Shown: positions 9,202-17,232 of the stretch, piece by piece | Layout of the letters: every line of letters starts with the position of its first letter | How positions within the stretch are numbered: position 1 is the stretch's first letter | Assembly (NCBI RefSeq): GCF_050937815.1 | Contig: NZ_JACDIJ010000002.1 | Location: forward strand, 415,231 to 479,230 | Reading direction: 5' to 3' | Length of the DNA stretch: 64,000 bases | From: Treponema_C sp050937815 | GTDB taxonomy: Bacteria > Spirochaetota > Spirochaetia > Treponematales > Treponemataceae | Notes under the pieces: model-generated | What the model was told of the DNA's origin: nothing | Database searches by the model: none | The model's input: only the letters and a program-made list of their open reading frames with translations | Position numbers and translations under genes: made by a program

Positions 9202-9921
9202 TTAATCCGCCCAGCCGATGCTTAACGGAATTTGTACCCTGCCGGATTCGGCCGGTTGTCCTGCCGCATTTTGGGCTTCCGAACTCGGTGAAACAAGGTC
9301 GCCGCCGCTTACTTCGGCGGTACTCGGCGCCACGGCCGTCGAAACGGGGCTTGTTGCCGTTTGCGTATTATGTATTTGCGGCGGAACTACACTTCCTTTA
9401 GCAGTGACAGATGCCCCTGACCCCTTTGATACTGCAATGCCTAAAAAGTTCTCATCGTCTTCTTCCGGCGGAGCAAAGGCCCAAATACCGCTTGTACTTA
9501 CCAAAGAGCCGAATGCATCGATGGTTCCCGACGTACCGCGCACGGATGCGGTTGCAACAGGACTCTTTACGGTAAAACCGACTCGCTTGTTTTCCGCGGC
9601 TTTTACGTTTGCTTTGAGCGAACCGGCATCGAGATATATTTTTGATACGTCGGCGTCGGCGCGTTCGGTTAATTGTTCCACCGTTAAACGGGATAAGGGC
9701 TGGACCGTTACCGTAGATTTTCCGATTTCCAGTACGGCTTGTGATTTAAAACCCGTCGATATCATTGTGCCCGTACCGATCTTTGTTCCGGCCTGTATCG
9801 ATTCCCAGCCTTTTGCCGTTTGCATTTCGGCTTTACCGACAACGGAAACGACAACGGCATCAAGTGCCGCTACGGGTACAATAAGCGAAACAAGAAATAA
9901 GAAAAAAACTGTTTTTTTCAT
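9202..9921 (-). CDS. Exported FecR-domain protein
   Basis: A signal peptide (residues 1-19, ending VAA-LDA) is followed by a FecR domain: VVSVVGKAEMQTAKGW, then GTKIGTGTMISTG, SQAVLEIGKSTVTVQPLSRLTVE and the TPVATASVRGTSG-like core (KSPVATASVRGT). The last 80 residues are low complexity, rich in Ser, Ala, Thr and Pro. FecR domains of this stand-alone type are periplasmic or surface proteins in spirochaetes rather than sigma regulators. The neighbourhood (two other exported proteins and a CHASE2 cyclase) resembles, from memory, the T. pallidum Tp0481-Tp0485 region, in which Tp0483 is a FecR-type fibronectin binder; this link is unverified. Confidence 0.8.
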   Translation of the reverse strand: MKKTVFFLFLVSLIVPVAALDAVVVSVVGKAEMQTAKGWESIQAGTKIGTGTMISTGFKSQAVLEIGKSTVTVQPLSRLTVEQLTERADADVSKIYLDAGSLKANVKAAENKRVGFTVKSPVATASVRGTSGTIDAFGSLVSTSGIWAFAPPEEDDENFLGIAVSKGSGASVTAKGSVVPPQIHNTQTATSPVSTAVAPSTAEVSGGDLVSPSSEAQNAAGQPAESGRVQIPLSIGWAD

Positions 9922-9985
9922 TTTAACCTCCTATGGGATGACGGCTTAACCGTCTGTCGGATATCGGTTTTTTCCGATCCGAATA

Positions 9986-11131
9986 TTAAAAACTGTACAA
10001 TACTTTTATATTGGCGAAAGTATAAGGTAAGCCCCGCCTTTTTTCCCAGTCAAAGAATTGCCCTGCCGCACAGGAAACTTGGAAATCGCTCATAATTTGC
10101 CAACGAAGCGCCGTTTGCCACTGCATGCCGGAGAACCCTTTTGCTTTGTTTTTATTCATAACGTTAAAAAATGCATCTACGCCGGCGGTGACGACAATGG
10201 GCTGTATCGGACGTATTGAGCCGACGATACCGCTTTTAATATAGCCTGCATATTTTATCGACGAATCCATGTTTGCGGATATTAAAGTAAAGGGCGTAAA
10301 ATCGCCGATATACCGTCCTGCGCTGCCGGTTGCAAAAATATTGCGCCAAGATACCATCGAAGAACGTACGGGGATAAAGGCGGTAAGTTCAAACGACGAG
10401 ATATTTGAAAATTTGCTTTTTGTCAAAGCCCACGAAGTTGAAGCTATATAAAATAGCGGCCCTTTAATCGGACCGTTCAGCGCTGCCGTTAAAAAGAACG
10501 TCGGATTTCGTATTCCCGTCATTGCATACAATTCACAGGACAGCGTTTGTTGTGCAAAGAGGCGGGGGAACGAAAAGAATATGTTTCCGATCAATATGGC
10601 GGGAGAAGCTTGATATACGTGCAGGTTTTTATGTTCAGGATTTGCCGCCGCCATGTTTGTCGTTTTATTATTCAAAAGACCCGTAAAACCGATATAGGTT
10701 TTTGCCGAAAACGCTTTTCCGGCAATATTCAGCTCCATCCCGTCTGCCGTTTGGGAAAGTATCAAACCGCTTAGATCCCGTATGCCGAACCGTCCTAAAT
10801 TGAATGTTAATTTTGCCGGACCTTCTTCATGCGCCACACTGAGCTTAAAAAGGTTTAAATCCCATACATGGGAAAATTCTTTGTTTTTTCCCGAATAGTC
10901 ATATGCATAATACGTTTCCGCCGTAAAATACGAGTTGGCCGTTTCGGGCAGGGGAACGCGCATCCAAAGGGTCAGTTTGTTCGATTGATTAAAATAGGCG
11001 TTATGTAAATTACCGGTCATGCCCGTATTGTTCGATAAAAAACCGCCCCAATCAAAGGCTTGTACGGGAAGGGTAAGTGCTGCGCAGAAAAAGACTAATA
11101 GAAAAGATTTATAAAAGGTATAAGATTTCAT
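9986..11131 (-). CDS. Putative outer-membrane beta-barrel protein
   Basis: The 381-residue product has a cleavable signal peptide (LVFFCAALTLPVQA, about residues 12-25). The rest is rich in alternating short amphipathic strands and aromatic residues (SYFTAETYYAYDYSG, LRWQIMSDFQVSCAAG) and ends in an aromatic residue (KVLYSF), the usual Omp85 recognition end. I therefore predict an outer-membrane barrel; I recognise no named family. Its start overlaps the stop of the upstream gene (ATGA), so both belong to one operon with the FecR gene 64 bp downstream. Confidence 0.62.
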   Translation of the reverse strand: MKSYTFYKSFLLVFFCAALTLPVQAFDWGGFLSNNTGMTGNLHNAYFNQSNKLTLWMRVPLPETANSYFTAETYYAYDYSGKNKEFSHVWDLNLFKLSVAHEEGPAKLTFNLGRFGIRDLSGLILSQTADGMELNIAGKAFSAKTYIGFTGLLNNKTTNMAAANPEHKNLHVYQASPAILIGNIFFSFPRLFAQQTLSCELYAMTGIRNPTFFLTAALNGPIKGPLFYIASTSWALTKSKFSNISSFELTAFIPVRSSMVSWRNIFATGSAGRYIGDFTPFTLISANMDSSIKYAGYIKSGIVGSIRPIQPIVVTAGVDAFFNVMNKNKAKGFSGMQWQTALRWQIMSDFQVSCAAGQFFDWEKRRGLPYTFANIKVLYSF

Positions 11132-11598
11132 TTTGCAGCCTCCTTACCGGTTTTGCTTTCCGCATAGTTTGCACATTTACTCATTATATACAAAGCTTCT
11201 CTACCCGTTATATAGGCATCGGGGTCGGCGTTTCCGGGTATAAAGCCGAGTGCTTTTATTTCTCTCAGTGCATAACGCGGAGATTTAAAAATACGATAAT
11301 TTATACCGCCGGGAATTCGCCATACCTTTACGCACATATATGCAAAATTCTCCACCGTTAAAGGGCGGTTTTTATCTTTCAGTTTTTTAAAAGAAATAAA
11401 ATCGGTTAAAGCCGCCGCCGCTTCGGATTCATTCATGTCTTCTTTGCCTAGTCCCAGATAGCTTGATGCAAAGTATGCGGCCTGATTAAACGATATTTCT
11501 TTTGCATCAATCATCGCGGTAACCTTTTCTGCAGACTGTGCTGCGGCTAAAGTACAAAAAAAGCCTAAAAAAAGACTAAAAAATATACTTTTTTTCAT
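11128..11598 (-). CDS. Small exported protein of unknown function
   Basis: A signal peptide (residues 1-21, ending TLAAA-QS) precedes a helical domain with SLH-like character (FNQAAYFASSYLGLG, LTVENFAYMCVKVW, TGREALYIMSKCANYAES), suggesting tandem helical units. The ribosome-binding site GCAGGAGG is excellent. It heads the operon with the barrel protein (4-base overlap) and FecR protein, and is divergent from the cyclase gene with only 44 bp between them. Function is not recognisable. Confidence 0.65.
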   Translation of the reverse strand: MKKSIFFSLFLGFFCTLAAAQSAEKVTAMIDAKEISFNQAAYFASSYLGLGKEDMNESEAAAALTDFISFKKLKDKNRPLTVENFAYMCVKVWRIPGGINYRIFKSPRYALREIKALGFIPGNADPDAYITGREALYIMSKCANYAESKTGKEAAK

Positions 11599-11629
11599 AT
11601 TTCCTCCTGCATTCGGTCTATATATATGA

Positions 11630-11642
11630 TATACTAAAAAGT
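11630..11642 (+). promoter_or_regulatory. -10 box placing the transcription start at the cyclase ATG
   Basis: TATACT at 11630-11635 lies 7 bases before the ATG at 11643, and no ribosome-binding site precedes that ATG. If this -10 is used, the mRNA would be leaderless. The -35 region (around 11607, CTGCAT) is weak. Confidence 0.4.
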
Positions 11643-14441
11643 ATGGAAAAGCAAGGAAAAGAACATTTTTTTTCAGTTTTGATCAGACCGGAAATTTTAA
11701 TTTGTGTGGGGGTGATTTTTTTAACCGCCCTCGGATCCTTTGCCGGAATATTCGAAAAGCTTGAGTTAAGAATGTACGACATTCTTTTGGCTGTAAAGCC
11801 GGCTGTTCCGGAACAAGAGGATATTTTAATTGTCGCCATCGACGATGCTTCTATCGGAGAGATAGGAACGTTCCCGTGGAGCCGCGATATTTTAGGCGAT
11901 GCCTTAATCAGGATGCGGGAACTGGGGGCAAAAAAAGCCGTATTCGATATTGAATACGTATCCCCTTCCCAGCGGGGCATCGATCCTGTCGTGGAAAAAT
12001 CTTTGCCGCAGCGCTTCGAACAATCGGAACTTAACATTGCTTCTCTCATACAGGAATTGTCCGCAGCCGTTGCCCGCGGCGATTTGCCCGCAGCATATGC
12101 TCCTGAAACGGCGCAGGATTTAATATCGTCTTATGTTGCTCCGGAATTCAGGGATTTGCAGGATGCCGTTGTCGGAAAATTGTCGCGCGACAATGATTTA
12201 TATTTTGCACAAACCATTCATTTTTTCGGCGACACTTGGCTTACCGTCAATGCCGGCGATATGGGGATTGTCGTTTCCGACGAACTTATCGATTATGTTC
12301 GGAAAAATATTTTGCTGCATACGGTAACGGCGCCGCCGGGTCTTATTGCTCATGAAAACGATTTGTTTTTATCGCAGCAGCAGTTGACACGTAAAATGAC
12401 GCCTGCTCTTTTTGTTTTAATGGAACAAGCACAGGGGGCCGGTTTTACCAATGTTGTTTTGGATTCCGACGGTGCCCGGCGGCGCATAGAGCTTTTACAT
12501 GAAAGCGAGGGCTTGTATATACCGCAGCTTGTTTTTGCGCCCCTTTTAACTATGCTGCAAACGGATAGTCTTGTGCGTACTAAAAATGCGCTTATTTTAA
12601 AGGATGCTCTTTTCCCCGGAGAAAACCAGCGCAAAGATATCCGAATCCCGCTCGATTCGAACGGCCGCATGTTGATAAATTGGATACCCGATACGTTCCG
12701 CAACAGCTTTAAAAACGAATCGGTATTTTTTTTGTATGATTTGGATAAAAAAGAACAAACGATTGTTTCGATACTCCAAAGTCTTGCCGGATTCCGTTTG
12801 GGGCGGGGCGGTACTATGCTCGGTTATTACGACGCGGCACATTATCTGCTCGACACGTATGCGGATTTGCTTCAAACAAAAGGTATGCTCCTTAAAAATA
12901 CCGAAGTGCCGTCGCGTACGGATCCGCTTTATAACGATTATTTTGAGCGCCGAAAGGCTTTTTTCACCGATTGCGCCGAATTGACCGACCCTGTTTACGA
13001 GCAGGAAATTCTGTCGGTTTTGGATGAATTGGTAAATGATGAAAATCGTGACGAAATTAATGAAATCCGTTCTCTCGTGTCGGATAAGTTTACAAAACTT
13101 GCATCATATTTAAAGGAATACAACAGCCTTTTTGCCGAACTGCAAACATTGTATTCGGGGGCAGTGTGCATTATCGGACATACGGCCAGCAATTCGACGG
13201 ACTTGGGAACTACCCCCTTCCAAGGGCAATACCCGAATATAGGTACTCACGCCAACGTATTGAACACGATTTTAAACAGAAGTTTTATTTTCCCCCTGCC
13301 GTGGTATGTTTCCTTCGGATTTTACGCATTATTGCTTTTTATTATTGTTTTTTTTGATCGGCAAATAAATATTAAAGCTTTGAACGTTATCGGTGTAACG
13401 GGGATTGTCGGCGTTCCGCTGATTGCCTTTGTGCTGATTCAATTCGGTATATATACCCCCCTTGTCGGTTCGTTTTTAGCGGTTGTTTTATCCTATATAG
13501 GAACCTCCCTTTACCGTTTTGCTTCCGCCGAAAAGGATAAAACCTTTTTACGCCGTGCGTTTTCCACATATTTGTCCGAAAAGGTTGTAGACGAAATCGT
13601 TAATGACCCGACAAAACTCACCCTCGGCGGTGAAGAAAAAAATATTACCGCTTTGTTTACCGATATTAAAAGCTTTTCCACATTGTCCGAAAAGGTAACA
13701 CCGGTTCAACTTGTTAATATCTTAAATGAATATTTGACCGATTTGAGCAATATCATTTTGAAACATGAAGGAACGATAGATAAGTATATCGGAGATGCCA
13801 TCGTTTCCTTTTTCGGCGCACCTATTACCGTAGAAGATCATGCATGGCAAGCTTGTGTTGCCGCCGTACGCATGAAAGAAGCCGAAGTGCTTTTGAACCG
13901 GCGTTTGAAGGAAGCCGGCATGCTGCCTATGCCGATACAAACCCGTATCGGCATAAATACCGGAAATATGGTTGTCGGCAATATGGGAACCGATATGAAG
14001 ATGAACTATACGATTATGGGAAACGATGTTAACCTTGCCGCCCGGCTTGAAGGTGTTAATAAATCCTATTCTTCATGGATTTTGGCATCCGAATCCACAT
14101 GGGATGCGGCAAATTCCGGTTCCAAGGCGGGAACGCTGTTAGGGCGCCGGTTGGATCGGGTACGTGTTATCGGAATTGAAAAACCCGTACAGTTATATAA
14201 TATTATGGGAGTAAAAGCGGAGTTAAGCGATGACTGTATCGAGTGTGTAAAAGTTTTTCATGCCGGTTTGGACCGCTATTTGCAAAAGGATTTTGCAGGC
14301 GCAAAAAAACTGTTTGAAACCGCCGTTCATATTCTTCCTGAAGACGGCCCTTCTCAAGTATTTGCAACCCGCTGCCAAGAATTCATAAAAACGGGTGTTC
14401 CAGAGAATTGGTCGGGGGTTTTAACTATGACGACAAAGTAG
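11643..14441 (+). CDS. Class III adenylate/guanylate cyclase with CHASE2 sensor domain
   Basis: The 932-residue protein has an N-terminal membrane segment (about 18-40), an extracytoplasmic CHASE2 domain (QEDILIVAIDDASIGEIGTFPWSR is the typical start; FDIEYVSPS; later FQGQYPNIGTHANVLNTIL), membrane helices between about 548 and 625, and a C-terminal class III cyclase domain (from about 660). The cyclase has both metal-binding Asp residues (ALFTDIKSFSTLSE and IGDAIVSFFGAP) and the NLAARLE motif with catalytic Asn and Arg. It should make cAMP (or cGMP) in response to an extracytoplasmic signal. The CHASE2 part is unusually long (about 500 residues). It faces an exported-protein operon. Confidence 0.9.
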   Translation: MEKQGKEHFFSVLIRPEILICVGVIFLTALGSFAGIFEKLELRMYDILLAVKPAVPEQEDILIVAIDDASIGEIGTFPWSRDILGDALIRMRELGAKKAVFDIEYVSPSQRGIDPVVEKSLPQRFEQSELNIASLIQELSAAVARGDLPAAYAPETAQDLISSYVAPEFRDLQDAVVGKLSRDNDLYFAQTIHFFGDTWLTVNAGDMGIVVSDELIDYVRKNILLHTVTAPPGLIAHENDLFLSQQQLTRKMTPALFVLMEQAQGAGFTNVVLDSDGARRRIELLHESEGLYIPQLVFAPLLTMLQTDSLVRTKNALILKDALFPGENQRKDIRIPLDSNGRMLINWIPDTFRNSFKNESVFFLYDLDKKEQTIVSILQSLAGFRLGRGGTMLGYYDAAHYLLDTYADLLQTKGMLLKNTEVPSRTDPLYNDYFERRKAFFTDCAELTDPVYEQEILSVLDELVNDENRDEINEIRSLVSDKFTKLASYLKEYNSLFAELQTLYSGAVCIIGHTASNSTDLGTTPFQGQYPNIGTHANVLNTILNRSFIFPLPWYVSFGFYALLLFIIVFFDRQINIKALNVIGVTGIVGVPLIAFVLIQFGIYTPLVGSFLAVVLSYIGTSLYRFASAEKDKTFLRRAFSTYLSEKVVDEIVNDPTKLTLGGEEKNITALFTDIKSFSTLSEKVTPVQLVNILNEYLTDLSNIILKHEGTIDKYIGDAIVSFFGAPITVEDHAWQACVAAVRMKEAEVLLNRRLKEAGMLPMPIQTRIGINTGNMVVGNMGTDMKMNYTIMGNDVNLAARLEGVNKSYSSWILASESTWDAANSGSKAGTLLGRRLDRVRVIGIEKPVQLYNIMGVKAELSDDCIECVKVFHAGLDRYLQKDFAGAKKLFETAVHILPEDGPSQVFATRCQEFIKTGVPENWSGVLTMTTK

Positions 14442-14626
14442 ATACGACTTCGAGTTAGAGAGGACATAAAGCTGCATTGAACATACAGCTATTAGCTGTA
14501 TAGGCCGGATTCCAAAGGTATTGCAAGCCGGCGCAGCAATACCGGCTAAGCCCTAAGCGGTGCGGACAACTGCGGCCGGCTTATTGCCAATAAAAGAGCA
14601 GGGTGAACCGTCGGCTTAAAGACCTG

Positions 14627-15112
14627 TCAGTCGAGTGTCAAGTCGGCGCTTTGTGCACCGCAGGCTTGTATCAGATTTTCGGGCGAAAGTCCAAGCTGGA
14701 TGCCGCGCACCCCTGCACTTACATAGACGGTTTTGTGCATCAAGGCGCTTTCATCGATAAAGGTCGGATAGCGGCGCTTCATTCCGATGGGAGAACAGCC
14801 GCCGCGCACATAGCCTGTCAGCTGCAAAAGAGAATCAGGCTTTACGCTTTCCAAACTTTTTGCACCGCAGAAGCTGCGCGCTTTTTTAAGATTTACTTCT
14901 TTATTCGCCGGAACGCAAAATACCCGTATTTCCTTCGATTCGCTTTGCATAACGATCGTTTTAAAAACGCATTCGGGGTCAAGGCCTGTTTTTTCGGCCA
15001 CGCGGTTTGCCGCTCCGAGTTCAAGCTTGTGTTCGGTATTGTCCTCGTATTCTGCCGTCGTATAGGGTATATTCAGCCTTTCCAAAATGCGCATAGCGTT
15101 TGTTTTTGTCAT
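14627..15112 (-). CDS. ybaK: YbaK/EbsC-type Cys-tRNA(Pro) deacylase
   Basis: The 161-residue protein matches bacterial YbaK: KTNAMRILERLNIPY at the N-terminus, VFKTIVMQ, VFCVPANKEVNLKKA with the catalytic-region Lys, and TGYVRGGCSPIGMK, the GxCSPxG substrate pocket motif. It hydrolyses Cys-tRNA(Pro) made by mistake by prolyl-tRNA synthetase. It stands alone, convergent with the cyclase gene across a 185-bp gap containing several inverted repeats. Confidence 0.93.
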   Translation of the reverse strand: MTKTNAMRILERLNIPYTTAEYEDNTEHKLELGAANRVAEKTGLDPECVFKTIVMQSESKEIRVFCVPANKEVNLKKARSFCGAKSLESVKPDSLLQLTGYVRGGCSPIGMKRRYPTFIDESALMHKTVYVSAGVRGIQLGLSPENLIQACGAQSADLTLD

Positions 15113-15159
15113 AGCCTCTATTGTAAGCTAAAAGGCTGCGAATGTACATATATGTGTTT

Positions 15160-15202
15160 CCCTCTAAAAGTGGTTCTCTCTAAAACTGAAGGTTTTAGAG
15201 GG
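15160..15202. repeat. Overlapping alternative hairpins upstream of the TraB-like gene
   Basis: CCCTCTAAAA (15160-15169) can pair with TTTTAGAGGG (15193-15202), and CTCTAAAAC (15178-15186) can pair with GTTTTAGAG (15192-15200). The two pairings compete for the same right arm. No T-run follows. It lies upstream of the predicted promoter at 15238, so on the plus strand it could not be part of that transcript. Confidence 0.45.
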
Positions 15203-15237
15203 CTTCCGCAGATTTTGTGAAAAACATAACGGCCGGC

Positions 15238-15266
15238 TTGTAACTTCAAACCGGTCATGATATACT
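15238..15266 (+). promoter_or_regulatory. Promoter candidate for the TraB-like lipoprotein gene
   Basis: TTGTAA (15238-15243), 17-bp spacer, TATACT (15261-15266). It would give a leader of about 75 bases before the ATG at 15348. Confidence 0.5.
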
Positions 15267-15347
15267 CCGTTTATACGGTGCGGAGCTTGTATACAGGGGT
15301 TTCGCCGGCAAACATGCCTATCATTACTTATTGTGGAGGATGCCGCA

Positions 15348-16289
15348 ATGAACAGGGTCGGATTAATGAAAAAAGTTTTTATATCGCTGCTTTTTTGTTT
15401 TGCGTTTATAAGTTGTACGACAACTGCGCCGGTTAAGACGAAAGCGGTGCTGATTGAACATCCCGAACGTTTTTTTTGGGAGCTGAAAAATTCTGCCGGA
15501 TCCGTATACATACTGGGAACGATACATTTCGCCGATAAAACTTTTTATCCGTTGGAAGAAAAAGTCTTAAACGCTTTCGATTCTGCCGATACATTGGTAA
15601 GCGAATTGGGCGGTAAAGATGAGTTGCTTGCAGTTGTCGTCAAATTACAAGAACGAATGATTAAAAATATAAACAGAGAACCGGAAAAAAATCTGGCAGT
15701 TTTTTTATCGGAAAGCGAAATAGAATTTTTATATGAAAATTTGGGAAAAAAAACCGCCGAATCTATGTTTGTATTTAATCCGTGGATTCTTAATATAGTA
15801 CTCGGAGAACTGGTTTCGCAGGAAGCGAAGTTGAATCCTGCAGACGGTATTGACCTTTATCTTATAAATCGGGCGCAGGATAGAAAAATCGAAGCACTTG
15901 AAACGGCCGACCGTCAGCTTGATGTACTGTCGGCCGGCACTTTTGAAGAACAACTGCAAGTATTGCGCGGTTCAATACGGGACTTGCATGATACGAATAC
16001 GGCCGTTTCTCTTATACGCACATTACGGGAATTGTATTTGAACAATGATAAAGAAGGCCTTTCAAAATTTATATTCGAAAAGTCTACACTGCCGTCGGGT
16101 GTTTCGGAAGAATATAAACGGCACTATATTAACCTTCTTTTTACCGAACGGAATATCGAATGGGCGGATAAAATCGATAACTATCTTAAAAAGGACGGTA
16201 CGACATTTATCTTTGCCGGTGCCGGACATTTTCTCGGAGAACACAGCGTATTTGAAATAATGAAACAAAAAGGATTACTCGAAATATAG
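15348..16289 (+). CDS. TraB/GumN family lipoprotein
   Basis: The 313-residue product carries a lipoprotein signal (MKKVFISLLFCFAFISC) and the TraB/PrgY/GumN core: FFWELKNSAGSVYILGTIHFADKTFYPL at the N-terminus, the conserved first Glu in VSELGG, and FIFAGAGHFLGEHSV near the C-terminus, matching the second GxxH motif. These proteins are predicted Tiki/erythromycin-esterase-fold metalloproteases or hydrolases. I chose ATG 15348 because GGAGGA lies 7 bases upstream; a GTG at 15333 and an ATG at 15366 are also in frame. It stands alone with its own promoter. Confidence 0.86.
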   Translation: MNRVGLMKKVFISLLFCFAFISCTTTAPVKTKAVLIEHPERFFWELKNSAGSVYILGTIHFADKTFYPLEEKVLNAFDSADTLVSELGGKDELLAVVVKLQERMIKNINREPEKNLAVFLSESEIEFLYENLGKKTAESMFVFNPWILNIVLGELVSQEAKLNPADGIDLYLINRAQDRKIEALETADRQLDVLSAGTFEEQLQVLRGSIRDLHDTNTAVSLIRTLRELYLNNDKEGLSKFIFEKSTLPSGVSEEYKRHYINLLFTERNIEWADKIDNYLKKDGTTFIFAGAGHFLGEHSVFEIMKQKGLLEI

Positions 16290-16304
16290 GTATTTCTCCC
16301 GCTC

Positions 16305-16333
16305 TTGACCCTGATTGCGCCCTATAGTACTAT
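16305..16333 (+). promoter_or_regulatory. Promoter candidate of the SAM hydrolase/ECF cluster, inside a 9-bp inverted repeat
   Basis: TTGACC (16305-16310), 17-bp spacer, TACTAT (16328-16333). A perfect inverted repeat CCTATAGTA (16321-16329) and TACTATAGG (16358-16366) brackets the start region; the right arm touches the AGGAAGG ribosome-binding site. It may be an operator pair. Confidence 0.5.
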
Positions 16334-16374
16334 GGTAAAATCATTATTTTGTCATAATACTATAGGAAGGATGT

Positions 16375-17232
16375 ATGGGAAAACCCTTGGTGTTTCAATC
16401 GGATTTCGGCTACGACGACGGCGCGGTAAGCGCTATGTACGGCGTTGCTTACAGCGTAGACGAATCCATAAAAGTGTTCGACGTTACGCATAATATCCCT
16501 CAATATAATATTTGGGAAGCTTCGTACCGCCTTATTCAAACCGTCAATTATTGGCCCAAGGGAACCGTCTTCGTTTCCGTTGTCGATCCGGGAGTGGGTT
16601 CGACTCGGCGGAGCATTGTCGTATTAACCGAGGCGGGACAGTACATCGTTACCCCCGATAACGGTACCCTTACCCATATCAAACGCTTAAGCTCGGTGCG
16701 CGAAGCGCGCATTATAGACGAAAGCGTAAACCGCCTGCCCAATTCCGGCGAAAGCTACACTTTTCACGGCCGCGATATATACGCGTACACGGGAGCCCGC
16801 CTTGCTTCCGGCGTTATCAGCTACGAACAAGTCGGCCCGAGCGTTGATGTCGATTCGGTTGTGGAATTGCCGATGAGTCCGCCCGTTAAAACCGAAGATT
16901 CGGTAAAGGGCAGTATCGATGTTTTGGATGTCCGCTTCGGAAGCTTATGGACAAATGTGCCGCGCACAACCTTTAATTCGCTCGGTATAAAATACGGCGA
17001 CAAGGTTGACGTGATTATCGAAAACTCGACGCGGCTTTTATACCGCAATACGCTGCGCTATGCCCAATCCTTTGACGCCGTTTATGTCGGTGAAGCCCTT
17101 GTTTATGTCAACAGCCTCGACTACATAGCCGTTGCGATCAATCAGGGCAACTTTTCAAAAGCCTACGGCGTCGGAACGGGTGCAGGCTGGACTATAACGC
17201 TGCAAAAAGAGCACAAATGTGCCGCAAACTGA
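16375..17232 (+). CDS. SAM hydroxide adenosyltransferase (DUF62), copy 1
   Basis: This 285-residue enzyme matches the DUF62/SAM hydrolase family related to fluorinase and SalL: FQSDFGYDDGAVSAMYG at the N-terminus with the substrate-binding Asp, THNIPQYN, SVVDPGVGSTRR, TPDNGTLTHI, and FHGRDIYAY. The family uses hydroxide to split S-adenosylmethionine into adenosine and L-methionine. The start follows AAGGATGT. Its end overlaps the start of the EcfA fusion gene, and a paralogue (19846-20694) lies on the other side of the ECF genes. Such tight linkage suggests that the imported compound is related to SAM, adenosine or methionine. Confidence 0.9.
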   Translation: MGKPLVFQSDFGYDDGAVSAMYGVAYSVDESIKVFDVTHNIPQYNIWEASYRLIQTVNYWPKGTVFVSVVDPGVGSTRRSIVVLTEAGQYIVTPDNGTLTHIKRLSSVREARIIDESVNRLPNSGESYTFHGRDIYAYTGARLASGVISYEQVGPSVDVDSVVELPMSPPVKTEDSVKGSIDVLDVRFGSLWTNVPRTTFNSLGIKYGDKVDVIIENSTRLLYRNTLRYAQSFDAVYVGEALVYVNSLDYIAVAINQGNFSKAYGVGTGAGWTITLQKEHKCAAN

